From Flavobacteriaceae bacterium UBA3356 (GTDB lineage Bacteria; Bacteroidota; Bacteroidia; Flavobacteriales; Flavobacteriaceae), in NCBI GenBank assembly GCA_002360635.1, contig DEQW01000003.1, positions 208,966-272,965 on the forward strand: a stretch of DNA of 64,000 bases. Direction: 5' to 3'. Within the stretch, counting starts at the first letter, position 1. Every line of letters starts with the position of its first letter. The notes below the pieces were generated by a model. That model had not been told where the DNA came from, did no database searches, and was given only the letters and a program-made list of their open reading frames with translations. The position numbers and the translations under genes were made by a program. Below are positions 18,599 through 27,420 of this stretch, piece after piece.

Positions 18599-19567
18599 AT
18601 GGCAGATACTATTGAAAAAATAAAATGTTTGATTATCGGTTCTGGGCCAGCAGGGTACACAGCGGCGATATATGCATCAAGAGCAGATTTAAAACCTGTA
18701 ATGTACACAGGCATGGAACCTGGTGGTCAATTAACCACTACTACCGAAGTTGATAACTTTCCTGGGTATCCAGATGGTATTGACGGGCCTACCATGATGG
18801 TTCAGTTACAAAAACAAGCAGAACGTTTTGGAACCGAAGTACGCATTGGTATGGTTACAGCCGTAGACTTTAGTGATCAAGTGGGTGGTGTACATAAAGT
18901 AACTGTTGATAATAAAAAGCAAATAGAAGCAGAAACTGTAATTATTTCAACAGGTGCAACTGCTAAATACCTAGGCTTACCAAGTGAACAGAAGTTACGT
19001 GGCGGTGGCGTTTCAGCTTGTGCTGTGTGTGACGGATTTTTCTATAAAGGACAAGATGTTGCAATTGTTGGTGGAGGCGATACGGCTGCTGAAGAGGCTA
19101 CCTACCTTGCCAATATATGTAATAAAGTAACCATGTTGGTTCGTAAAGATTATATGAAAGCATCAAAAGCGATGCAACATCGGGTTACCAATACAAAAAA
19201 CATAGACCTGCGTTACAATACCGAAGTGGATGAGGTTTTAGGAGACCAAGTGGTAGAAGGACTTCGAATGATTAATAATGAAACAGGTGAGAAAGAAGAG
19301 ATTAAAATCACCGGATTGTTTATAGCAATAGGGCATAAACCAAATACTGAAATATTTAAAGGACAGTTGGATATGGACGATACGGGATATGTAATCACTA
19401 AAGGAAAGAGTACTAAGACCAATAAACCGGGTGTATTTGCCAGTGGTGATGTGCAAGATAAAGAATACCGTCAAGCCGTTACAGCAGCTGGAACCGGGTG
19501 TATGGCAGCTTTAGATGCTGAGCGCTATTTGCAAACTATTGAAACAGAAGAAACAGTAGAAGCATAA
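18599..19567 (+). CDS. trxB: Thioredoxin-disulfide reductase
   Basis: The 322-residue flavoprotein reduces thioredoxin with NADPH. The FAD-binding motif GSGPAG is at 14-19, with the ribityl-contacting PGGQLTTTTEVDNFPG at 41-56. The redox-active CAVC is at 141-144, and the NADPH motif GGGDTAAEEA is at 158-167. The C-terminal FAD motif GVFASGDVQD precedes AVTAAGTGCMAALDAERYL. Length and motif order are those of low-molecular-weight bacterial TrxB. The gene ends before a strong intrinsic terminator and stands alone; the thioredoxin genes it would serve are not in the window, though TlpA-like redoxins are at 41474 and elsewhere. Confidence 0.97.
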   Translation: MADTIEKIKCLIIGSGPAGYTAAIYASRADLKPVMYTGMEPGGQLTTTTEVDNFPGYPDGIDGPTMMVQLQKQAERFGTEVRIGMVTAVDFSDQVGGVHKVTVDNKKQIEAETVIISTGATAKYLGLPSEQKLRGGGVSACAVCDGFFYKGQDVAIVGGGDTAAEEATYLANICNKVTMLVRKDYMKASKAMQHRVTNTKNIDLRYNTEVDEVLGDQVVEGLRMINNETGEKEEIKITGLFIAIGHKPNTEIFKGQLDMDDTGYVITKGKSTKTNKPGVFASGDVQDKEYRQAVTAAGTGCMAALDAERYLQTIETEETVEA

Positions 19568-19589
19568 ACAATTCCTTTAAAAAAGTATC

Positions 19590-19622
19590 AAACACCTAAG
19601 CAAAATGTTTAGGTGTTTTTTT
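19590..19622 (+). terminator. Intrinsic terminator of trxB
   Basis: AAACACCTAA (19590-19599) pairs with TTAGGTGTTT (19609-19618), followed by more T residues, about 22 bp after the stop codon. Confidence 0.85.
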
Positions 19623-19667
19623 ATGGTTTTTACAATAGTACTTACCTTACAAGAAGTACTAAAAACT

Positions 19668-19675
19668 TATATTTG
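19668..19675 (+). promoter_or_regulatory. Candidate -7 box (TATATTTG) of the TPR/AraC regulator
   Basis: TATATTTG fits TAnnTTTG 21 bases before the ATG at 19697. No good -33 TTTG is seen at standard spacing. Confidence 0.45.
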
Positions 19676-19696
19676 TAGGGTTTAATCTCTTAATTC

Positions 19697-21253
19697 ATGA
19701 AGGTATTTATATACTTCTTTATTGTTCTAATATTTAGTTCGGCTGTGGCTTTTGGTCAGGAAATGGACGAAAGTGACTTTCTTTTTTCAAAAAACTTAAA
19801 TACAGTTCACAAAAACCCTTCACAAACCAAAAGGGTGGCGGATTATTTGCTTAAAAATGCACAAACGGATATTGAAAAAGCCGAAGCCTTTTACTTGCTT
19901 TCAGAAAGTGAAAAAAAGCAAGGAAATTATATTGAAAGTATAGAACATCTTTTTAAGGCAAAGACACTGGTAGACCCAAAGAAAGACCACTTTTTAAATA
20001 GTTTACTGTTAATTTCAATTGCACAACAATGTCGTAGTACTGGAATTAACGATATTTCTGAAAAGTATTTGAACAAAGCTGCTGCTCAAATTAGCTTGAT
20101 AACGGAAAATGAAGAGCTCATTATTGCCAAGGCCGCCTTACGCTATGAACAGGCTGACAACCTACTTGTTAAAGGCAGTATTGTGGAAGCAAAAGAGGTG
20201 GCAAAGACTTCAGAAAGCATTTTGCATAATGCTGAAAAAGAGCTACCTGCGCTTTTAATAAAAAACTATGTGTTGCAAGGCAATATCTATTTAGCTTCTA
20301 GGACTATAGATTCTGCTTCCCTTTACTTCAATAAAAGTATAAAACTTATACAAACATCAGGGTTTGAGGGTTCATCACTCGAGGCCAAAACCCTAAAAGG
20401 AATAGGGGAGATTCAGTTTTCAACATCCAATTTTGAAAAAGCCAAAACAAACTTTAAAAAAGGCTTAAAAGCTCCTTATTTAAAAACCTCACTACGTGCA
20501 GCTATTTTAAACGATGTTTCAAGAGTACTCAAGGCGCAGGACAGTATTGAAGCGTATCAAACCTATTACAGAAAAAGCGCGACGCTCAATGCTTCTGTTT
20601 TAACTTCAGAAAGAAGAATTCGCAATACTATTATCTCTCATATAGAAGCTGAACAAGAAGGGGCTATCCTTAGTGACAAAAAGAGTTATTACATAATTGC
20701 GGGAGCAATTGTAGGGTTGGTATTATTAATTTTTATAGGCTATTATTTTTATAATAAAAACCTAAATCAACAATATCAACAATTTGAAAAAGTGATCAAG
20801 CAACTTGAAAATAAACAAAAACTGGAAGCTCCTAAAAAAGTTATTAGAGAAGAAAATGTAGAAACCAAGGGTGTTACCATTCCTGAAGAAACCGAAAATG
20901 CCATTCTGAAACGGCTTGAAGATTTTGAAACAACGACCAACTACACCAATCAAAATATGTCGTTGCCCGTGTTGGCCAAGCAGTTAAATACCAATACCAA
21001 ATATATATCTGAAATAATCCATACCCATAAAAACAAAAACTTTAATACCTATATAAATGAATTGCGCATCAACCACATTATTCAGTTAATGAAAGAAGAC
21101 AAAAAATACCTTAATTACAAAGTAAGCTATTTGGCCGAAGAAAGCGGCTTTTCCTCCCATAGTGCTTTTACCGTGGTCTTTAAATCCATTACGGGGATAA
21201 CGCCAAAACAGTTCGTGTCGTTTTTAAAAAAAGATGATAAAGTAGCGTCTTAA
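19697..21253 (+). CDS. Membrane-tethered TPR protein with C-terminal AraC-type DNA-binding domain
   Basis: The 518-residue product has a signal peptide (1-21), TPR-like helical repeats (about 40-300), a transmembrane helix at 331-352, a linker coiled coil and an AraC/XylS domain at about 420-510. The AraC second helix-turn-helix and its hallmark ending are clear: FSSHSAFTVVFKSITGITPKQF. The overall plan equals that of the proteins at 7408 and 12167, but with a different DNA-binding domain, so the sensory half has been combined with two kinds of output. A TPR/membrane protein without output domain follows after 24 bp, and a large T9SS protein after that, suggesting another regulator-cargo unit. 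Confidence 0.87.
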   Translation: MKVFIYFFIVLIFSSAVAFGQEMDESDFLFSKNLNTVHKNPSQTKRVADYLLKNAQTDIEKAEAFYLLSESEKKQGNYIESIEHLFKAKTLVDPKKDHFLNSLLLISIAQQCRSTGINDISEKYLNKAAAQISLITENEELIIAKAALRYEQADNLLVKGSIVEAKEVAKTSESILHNAEKELPALLIKNYVLQGNIYLASRTIDSASLYFNKSIKLIQTSGFEGSSLEAKTLKGIGEIQFSTSNFEKAKTNFKKGLKAPYLKTSLRAAILNDVSRVLKAQDSIEAYQTYYRKSATLNASVLTSERRIRNTIISHIEAEQEGAILSDKKSYYIIAGAIVGLVLLIFIGYYFYNKNLNQQYQQFEKVIKQLENKQKLEAPKKVIREENVETKGVTIPEETENAILKRLEDFETTTNYTNQNMSLPVLAKQLNTNTKYISEIIHTHKNKNFNTYINELRINHIIQLMKEDKKYLNYKVSYLAEESGFSSHSAFTVVFKSITGITPKQFVSFLKKDDKVAS

Positions 21254-21277
21254 TCTTTTTAGTATATTACCAAAAAA

Positions 21278-22426
21278 ATGCTTTTGCGTAACAATATACT
21301 CCCTAGATTATTACTATTTGCATTGGTTTTTTTGTGCCATAAAGTAAGCGCACAGAATAAAGCATTGGTAGACAGCCTGCGGCAAGAAGCCAATGTTTTG
21401 GCATACAGTAACCCAGAACTAGCTGTTGAAAGAGGTTTGGAGCTGTATAGTCTATCAAAAAACAATCCATCACAGCAAGTTTCAGCTTTATTGACCGTAG
21501 CCAATGCATATGCTGTGCTCAAAGACCATGATCAGGTTTTAAAATATGCGCTAAAAGCAGATTCCATTGCTGAAAAAAATAAAAACTATACAGATCAAAT
21601 ACGGGCATCGGGCTTTATTGGGGGCCAGTACCAACGGTTAAAGCTCAGTAACCGTGCTTTAAAGTATTTGGATCGTGCCTATAACCTATCCATAAAACAC
21701 CCTTTGCCAGATTCCATTCAATACATTCAGGGCAATATTCTTTTTGTAAAAGGTTTGATAAAAAGGGATAATTTGGGCTGTGAATATGCATTGCCAAACT
21801 TTACTGAAGCCGCCGAAGTGTTCAGTGAAAATTTGCAGAAAAAATTGATGAATAGTAGCATGGCTATTACGTTAAACAACATTGGTGATTGTAATTTTCA
21901 ACTCGAAAAGTATGAGGCCGCCCGTCAAAATTACAACGAAGCCATTATGTATGCTTCAAAAATTAATGCGGTAAAAAACATTGCTTATTCAAAATTGGGC
22001 TTGGCTAAAATACTATCCAAAGAAAAAAAACATTCACTAGCAATACAAAAGTTAGAGGATGCCTTACTTTCTGTTAAGAACATAAACGATGCAGGCTTAA
22101 AAACAGAGTTGTATAAAACTCTTTCTGAAAATTATGCTGCGGCAGGAAATAACGAAAAGTACAATACCTATACAAAGCTTTATTTTGAAGAAGAAGAAAA
22201 ACTGTTGAATGAAGAAAAAAAATCTATCAATCAAGTAGCCAATAATCTTGCCGCTGAAAATCTCGATAAAAGGGAAAATCAAAAGAACACCTACACCTAT
22301 ATTTTTATAATTTGTGGACTGCTTTTACTTGTAATTTTAGGGTATATTATCAGCAAAATACTTCAAAAAAGACGAAAAATAGCTCAGAAAAAGCGAGAAA
22401 TAGAAAATACTTCAAAAAAGCAATAG
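21278..22426 (+). CDS. TPR-repeat membrane protein without an output domain
   Basis: The 382-residue product starts with a signal peptide (to about residue 26, VSAQ) followed by TPR-like helices, for example LNNIGDCNFQLEKYEAARQNYNEA and a repeat ending SKEKKHSLAIQKLEDAL. A transmembrane helix lies at about 340-362, followed by only about 20 basic residues. The layout is that of the upstream regulator cut just after the membrane helix. I looked past the stop codon in the other frames and saw no continuing kinase or HTH domain, so this may be a genuine short form, perhaps a partner of the regulator 24 bp upstream, rather than a recent truncation. A perfect palindrome TTTACGCGTAAA follows the stop codon. 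Confidence 0.8.
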   Translation: MLLRNNILPRLLLFALVFLCHKVSAQNKALVDSLRQEANVLAYSNPELAVERGLELYSLSKNNPSQQVSALLTVANAYAVLKDHDQVLKYALKADSIAEKNKNYTDQIRASGFIGGQYQRLKLSNRALKYLDRAYNLSIKHPLPDSIQYIQGNILFVKGLIKRDNLGCEYALPNFTEAAEVFSENLQKKLMNSSMAITLNNIGDCNFQLEKYEAARQNYNEAIMYASKINAVKNIAYSKLGLAKILSKEKKHSLAIQKLEDALLSVKNINDAGLKTELYKTLSENYAAAGNNEKYNTYTKLYFEEEEKLLNEEKKSINQVANNLAAENLDKRENQKNTYTYIFIICGLLLLVILGYIISKILQKRRKIAQKKREIENTSKKQ

Positions 22427-22577
22427 TTTACGCGTAAAGATTTAATTTTCAGAAATTTAACAGTAAATATTCTCTTTTAAATTTCGTGAAAATTCCTTAA
22501 AATCAAAAATATAGTCCTTTATATATAGGTAATCATTGGTTAGGTTTACATTCGAGATTGAAAACTTAAAACATTTT

Positions 22578-25500
22578 ATGATGAAACAATTATTTACATT
22601 AATTTTTGCTATTTGCATAGCTTCCTTTAGTCTGCATGCACAATGTGACATATCGGAAAATTTTGACACCTATAACAATGGAGAAGTCCCAACAGACTGG
22701 ACCATGATTGATGCCACAGATGGAACTTCTTCCTACGGGCGAGTAACTTCAAATCCCTCAGCGCCCAGTCCTGGAAAATATTTTAGGATGTATAGTGGTA
22801 ATGCCACTACGGGAGACCTTATATTTATTTCCCCAATGGAAGCGACTGCTTCAGACGGAAACCATCGGTTAACATTTTTCCTTCAGGGTTTCGGGGATTC
22901 CAGTTTAGTTCTTGGTACCATAGATACAGATGATGGATCAGGGACTTTTTCTGAAATTATAACAATCACACCCACTACAGACTGGGAAAAATTCAATGTA
23001 AATATCCCTGCCGGGACCAATGAGTACCTTGCTTTTAAACATGATCTTGGCTCTACGTTTGATCAGGTAAATATAGACAGTGTTTGTTTAGAGCCAATTC
23101 CTACTTGTTTAGAGATTAGTGATGTAGAAGTTTCAAACCCTACGCAAACAACCATTGACTTAGCTTGGACAGAAAGCGGCTCTGGTGAGGATAATTGGGA
23201 ATATGTTGTACAAGAAGAAGGAAGCGGAGAACCGTCTACAAATGGAACGGCTCATACATCAACCGATGCCAACCCTTCAGTTACAGTTAGTGATCTTGAC
23301 TCTAACACCGTATACGAAGCTTATGTTCGTGCCGATTGTGGTGGCGGAGATTATGGTGCTTGGATAAAATCTGCTGGCGTTGTGAGAACAGATTGCGCCC
23401 CATTAACAGATAATTTTTGTGAAGATTGGGCTGGAATGCCAGAAGATGAAGTGCCAATTTGTTGGAGTGCGATTGATGATCCAAATACATCTGGGCATGT
23501 TCAAATAGACTATGAGTTTGGTCAAGGCAAAAACATGTTAGAGTTGTATGCGGTTAGTACGACTGTTGGAGATCTTATCGCCATTTCACCAGATGTTTCA
23601 GCTTTTGCTACCGATGGAGCTCATCGTTTACGTTTTACAGCAGGTTCGTCGCCAGATGCTCCAGATGTTTTAGCAGTAGGAACGATGGATGAAAATGATA
23701 ATTTTGTTGAAATAACAACACTAACCCTTACCAGTGATAGAGATACTGAGTATTTAGTTACCCTACCTGATAATGGTCACGATAACTTTGCTTTTAAGCA
23801 CAGTGGTCAGGTTAACAAAACGGTATGGATTAATACAGTTTGTGTTGAAGACTTACCTTCTTGTCTAGAAGTTACAGAGGTAACAGCATCGAATGTAGAT
23901 TTTGATTCTGCAGATATTTCTTGGACAGCAAGTGAATCTAACGAAACTGCTTGGGAGTATTTAGTGCAAGAAGCTTCGTTGCCAGCACCAGATGCTACTA
24001 CTAGCGGTACTGAAATAGCTTCTACTTCTACCACAGTATCTTTAGATCAAAACACTGCCTATAAAGCGTATGTACGTGCAAAATGTGATGTAGACGACTT
24101 CGGGGCTTGGGTTGCTTCAGATGAGTTTACATCGGCTTGTAGCAGTTTTGTTGCTGAATATCAATTTGGTTTTGAAGGCCCTAATGTTGATGGGGAAGAA
24201 CTGAAGCCATGTTGGTCAGTATTTGATATAACATTGGGCGATTTTAGAACATACGAAGAACAAGGAAATATTATGCCTTCAGAAGGAAGTTTAATGATGC
24301 GTATGTTCATCTCTAGTTCTTCAGATTCTGAAGGATTAATCGTGAGTACACCAGAGTTTTCAGATTTAAACATAGATAAACAAATACGTTTTAAAATGAA
24401 CAAAAGTGCTGCGAGTACGGCAGATTTAGACATCATTGTAGGAACTATGGCAGACCCTATGGATGCAAGTACTTTTGTAGTTCTTGATGATACCTCGTTA
24501 AACCAATCTACAATTATTGCCGAAACGTGGACGGAGTTTACGATTGACCTTTCAGGTTATGATACAAGTTTAGGGCACAATTACATCGCCTTTAAGCCTC
24601 AACATTCAGGTACAGGAGGTTCGCAGTTTCTTTATATGGATGATTTTAACTATGAATATAATGAACCTCAAGGCTTAAATGATGAACCTGAAACAGCGGC
24701 TGTTTTAACAGCATCAGACGATTATACCTGTAATAATGCTATAACAGGAGACTATCAAGGTGCTACCCAGTCTGAAGAATATGGATGTACTTCACCAGAT
24801 TACGATGGTTATAATGATTTATGGTATCGATTCACCCCTGAAACTTCTGGTCTATATTATTTTGGACTTGAAGCAATTGACGGTGACCCTATGAATATGT
24901 ATATTTATGAAGGTTCATCTGTTAACCCAGTGCCAATTAATTCGGGATGTAGTACACGTTTTACGTCAATCGAGTTAAATGCTGGAGAAACATATTTTGT
25001 CGGTATTGCCAGTGAAATACCAACAGCACAATTTTCATTATGTGTATCTAAATTTCCAGAAACACCAACAAACGATGAGCCAAGTGGTGCACTTGAGTTA
25101 ACCGAGTCAACCGATAGAAACTGTGACAATCCAGTTAGCGGTTATACAGCATCGGCTACCTATTCAACCGATTCTGCTTGTTCCCCTCAAACAGACGATG
25201 TTTGGTACACATTTGTACCAAGTACTACAGCAAACTATACCTTTAAAAGGACGGTAACCAATGGTGGTGCACCAACGTCAGTATCTGTTTATTCTGGTAC
25301 TCCCGGAAATATGACCCAAATTACAGAAGGATGTGACTCGTATTTGCAAACTGTAGACTTAACTGCTGGGGAAATCTATTACGTAGCAGTTTCAAGTTCA
25401 GCTGGTTCCATTCCTTTATATTTTGATTTATGTGCGTATCAATCACCACCGGCGCCAGGAAATGACGAATGTGTAAATGCTTTCGATTTGAACGTTGGAG

Positions 25501-26420
25501 AAGATTTTGAAACCAGTTTTATAATTGGGGATAATACTTCTGCTACTAGAAATCCTAATGACCCAATCGTAATTTGTGATGGTCTTGAGTTCGAGGAAAA
25601 AGGAAAAGATGTTTGGTACACTGTGACCGTACCAAATTCTGGAAACTTGAAACTAGAAACCAAAAACAACAACGATCCTTATTTAACAGATACTGGTTTG
25701 CAAGCATATAAAGGTGAATGTGGTGCCTTGGAAACTTTATTCTGTAGTGCGGATCAAGGGGAAGGTTTCTTTAACTACATTGAACTTACAAACCTTGAAC
25801 CTGGTACCGAAGTTTTGGTACGTATGTGGGGTCGAGTAGGGAACTACGGAACTTTCAAGATTGCAGCTTACGATGATTCTCCGGAATGTAATTTCCCATC
25901 CATTTTTACAGTAAGCGATGTTACTGAAACAACGGCAATGGTAAGTTGGACAGCACCAACCCCAGAACCAACAGGAGGATACGAATATATTGTACAGGAA
26001 GCAGGAACTGGATATCCAGGGGAAAATACCGGGACACCTACTAATGATACGGAAGTACTTTTAGAGAATTTAACTCCTATGACTGAATATGAAGTATATG
26101 TAAAAGCATTTTGTGGTACTAATGGAAGTGCTTGGGCAGGACCAGTTTTATTCACTACAGATGAAGAATTGGGTGTTTCAGACATTAACAAGGACCAATT
26201 TAAATTGTATCCTAACCCAGTAAATGATGTTGTAAACGTATCATATAAATCTGCGATAGACAGCATATCCATCTATTCCATAACTGGACAGTTGGTTTAT
26301 GACAATGCAATACATACTTCTTCAGCACAGATTAATGTATCACACCTATCAAGTGGGTTATATATATTAGAAGCGCAAGTAGAAGACAGCAAAGTAAGAT
26401 TTAAAATAGTTGTTGAGTAA
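22578..26420 (+). CDS. Large T9SS-exported multidomain adhesin-like protein (choice-of-anchor, fibronectin III and PPC-like domains)
   Basis: The frame opens at a TTG at 22536, but ATG codons at 22578 and 22581 give a signal peptide ending LHAQ, so I use 22578 (1281 residues). After it come MAM/cleaved-adhesin-like jelly-roll domains, each starting near FDTYNNGEVP or similar, alternating with fibronectin III domains marked by SWT-x-S and YEAYVRADC-type endings. The middle has three pre-peptidase C-like domains containing DLWYRFTP, DVWYTFVP and DVWYTVTV. A last fibronectin III domain precedes a type A T9SS sorting domain with LYPNPVNDV, IYSITGQLV and LSSGLYILEA. No protease or glycosidase core is seen, so surface adhesion or glycan binding is likely. 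It is the third T9SS cargo found next to TPR regulators. Confidence 0.88.
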   Translation: MMKQLFTLIFAICIASFSLHAQCDISENFDTYNNGEVPTDWTMIDATDGTSSYGRVTSNPSAPSPGKYFRMYSGNATTGDLIFISPMEATASDGNHRLTFFLQGFGDSSLVLGTIDTDDGSGTFSEIITITPTTDWEKFNVNIPAGTNEYLAFKHDLGSTFDQVNIDSVCLEPIPTCLEISDVEVSNPTQTTIDLAWTESGSGEDNWEYVVQEEGSGEPSTNGTAHTSTDANPSVTVSDLDSNTVYEAYVRADCGGGDYGAWIKSAGVVRTDCAPLTDNFCEDWAGMPEDEVPICWSAIDDPNTSGHVQIDYEFGQGKNMLELYAVSTTVGDLIAISPDVSAFATDGAHRLRFTAGSSPDAPDVLAVGTMDENDNFVEITTLTLTSDRDTEYLVTLPDNGHDNFAFKHSGQVNKTVWINTVCVEDLPSCLEVTEVTASNVDFDSADISWTASESNETAWEYLVQEASLPAPDATTSGTEIASTSTTVSLDQNTAYKAYVRAKCDVDDFGAWVASDEFTSACSSFVAEYQFGFEGPNVDGEELKPCWSVFDITLGDFRTYEEQGNIMPSEGSLMMRMFISSSSDSEGLIVSTPEFSDLNIDKQIRFKMNKSAASTADLDIIVGTMADPMDASTFVVLDDTSLNQSTIIAETWTEFTIDLSGYDTSLGHNYIAFKPQHSGTGGSQFLYMDDFNYEYNEPQGLNDEPETAAVLTASDDYTCNNAITGDYQGATQSEEYGCTSPDYDGYNDLWYRFTPETSGLYYFGLEAIDGDPMNMYIYEGSSVNPVPINSGCSTRFTSIELNAGETYFVGIASEIPTAQFSLCVSKFPETPTNDEPSGALELTESTDRNCDNPVSGYTASATYSTDSACSPQTDDVWYTFVPSTTANYTFKRTVTNGGAPTSVSVYSGTPGNMTQITEGCDSYLQTVDLTAGEIYYVAVSSSAGSIPLYFDLCAYQSPPAPGNDECVNAFDLNVGEDFETSFIIGDNTSATRNPNDPIVICDGLEFEEKGKDVWYTVTVPNSGNLKLETKNNNDPYLTDTGLQAYKGECGALETLFCSADQGEGFFNYIELTNLEPGTEVLVRMWGRVGNYGTFKIAAYDDSPECNFPSIFTVSDVTETTAMVSWTAPTPEPTGGYEYIVQEAGTGYPGENTGTPTNDTEVLLENLTPMTEYEVYVKAFCGTNGSAWAGPVLFTTDEELGVSDINKDQFKLYPNPVNDVVNVSYKSAIDSISIYSITGQLVYDNAIHTSSAQINVSHLSSGLYILEAQVEDSKVRFKIVVE

Positions 26421-26442
26421 ATTTAGTTGTTAGTTAATACCA

Positions 26443-26479
26443 AAACGTCCCGTTGCATTATGCTTCGGGACGTTTTTTA
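26443..26479 (+). terminator. Intrinsic terminator of the adhesin-like gene
   Basis: AAAACGTCCCG (26443-26453) pairs perfectly with CGGGACGTTTT (26467-26477), followed by T residues. Confidence 0.88.
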
Positions 26480-26484
26480 TTCAG

Positions 26485-26702
26485 TCATTTCGACGATAGG
26501 AGAAATCGCATTCTACTAGTTGCGTATTCCTTTTTAGCAATTATATTTTAAATGGAAATTTTGAAAAAAAATTTGGCTGAAGTTCAAAATGTGATTCCTT
26601 GTCGTACCTCCTTCGGAATGACTACGATTTGTCATCTCGACGATAGGGGATCACATCCTACTAGTTGCGTATTATTTTTCAACAGCTGTATTTTACAATG
26701 GT
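26485..26702. repeat. Pair of diverged direct repeats of about 70 bp
   Basis: Copies at about 26485-26555 and 26631-26702 share GTCATyTCGACGATAGG, CTACTAGTTGCGTATT and an ending TATTTTA...ATGG. Between them lies CCTCCTTCGGAATGAC, another motif of the kind common in intergenic repeats. There is no coding frame. These look like dispersed intergenic repeats rather than a gene remnant. Confidence 0.6.
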
Positions 26703-26739
26703 ATTCGTAAGAAAAACCGATAAAGTATTTTAAAGAAAG

Positions 26740-26803
26740 TCTTGTTTCTTGTTTCTTGCAGCGAACTGTGCTGAGCTTGTCGAAGTAAGTGTTCTTGTTT
26801 CTG
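26740..26803. repeat. TCTTGnn heptad array interrupted by a REP-like palindrome
   Basis: Three contiguous heptads TCTTGTT, TCTTGTT, TCTTGCA occupy 26740-26760. A CTGAGCTTGTCGAAGT segment follows at 26771-26786, then another TCTTGTT at 26793-26799. The same TCTTGnn unit builds the arms around the four-helix-bundle gene at 48611. Confidence 0.6.
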
Positions 26804-26830
26804 TACTTAATGATACCCTTAAACCTGTAG

Positions 26831-27286
26831 CTACTTTTTCACCTTAACTGTCCATTCAAACTCAAAAGTTGAAACAACATCTCCTGCTTTATCAACACCT
26901 TGAGATTTCATCCAGATGGTTTGACCTTCTCCAGTTTTAACAGCTGCTTGAATGGCTTCTTTTACTTTAATTCCATCTTCACAGGTAAACTTGATTCTAC
27001 CTTTTGCTTTTTTAGAAAACGAAGCTTTATTATTGGCCACCAGCATAGAAATTCTTTCATCACTTTCTTTAATGGTCGCCATGACCATGGCACCGGTGCT
27101 CAACTCGGCAGCCATTCCTTGCACGGCCCAAAACATAGACTTAAAAGGGTTCTGATTAATCCATTTATGCCTTACTGAAGTTACGCAAGTTGTTTCATTT
27201 ATACTCTTAACCCGAACACCCGTAAACCAAGCGGAAGGTAATTTAAAAAATAAAAAAGTATTGATCTTTGAAGGTGTAAGTGGCAT
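26831..27286 (-). CDS. DUF4442 domain protein (hotdog-fold thioesterase-like)
   Basis: The 151-residue cytoplasmic protein matches the DUF4442 pattern, a hotdog-fold family related to YiiD C-terminal and PaaI-type thioesterases. Visible marks are the N-terminal helix with FFKLPSAWFTGVRV, the strand with HKWINQNPFKSMFWAVQGMAAEL, in which the central Asn-Pro-Phe and helix-start residues are conserved, and several later beta strands ending in EFEWTVKV. Enzyme activity has not been shown for most members. It is isolated, convergent with the adhesin-like gene's repeats and divergent from the DUF4870 operon. Confidence 0.82.
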   Translation of the reverse strand: MPLTPSKINTFLFFKLPSAWFTGVRVKSINETTCVTSVRHKWINQNPFKSMFWAVQGMAAELSTGAMVMATIKESDERISMLVANNKASFSKKAKGRIKFTCEDGIKVKEAIQAAVKTGEGQTIWMKSQGVDKAGDVVSTFEFEWTVKVKK

Positions 27287-27344
27287 ATTCAGTGGTTTTA
27301 AGGCGAATATACACCAAAAAAAGGAACCGTGCTAATTCTTAAAG

Positions 27345-27401
27345 TTATGTTAAATTTTAGTACTATGCGTAACATAATACCTTTTTTTGTACATATATTT
27401 G
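27345..27401 (+). promoter_or_regulatory. Promoter/operator candidate of the PadR operon
   Basis: TTATGTTA (27345-27352) and TAACATAA (27370-27377) form an 8-bp inverted repeat with a 17-bp spacer. A TATATTTG -7 box follows at 27394-27401, 20 bases before the ATG. ATGT/ACAT half-sites are typical of PadR operators, so this may be the autoregulatory site of the PadR gene downstream; its spacer is longer than the classic 8 bp. Confidence 0.4.
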
Positions 27402-27420
27402 TATAAGAAATTAATGAGCA

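Noticed and set aside
7408..22426. Histidine kinases (TPR plus transmembrane plus coiled coil)
   Set aside because: None of the four proteins has an H-box or HATPase domain; three end in HTH or AraC domains and one stops after the membrane helix.
22427..22535. Frameshifted continuation of the short TPR protein
   Set aside because: Downstream frames show no HTH or kinase sequence; the stop appears genuine.
26740..26803. CRISPR array (tandem short repeats)
   Set aside because: Units are 7 bases, contiguous and without spacers; no cas genes are present.
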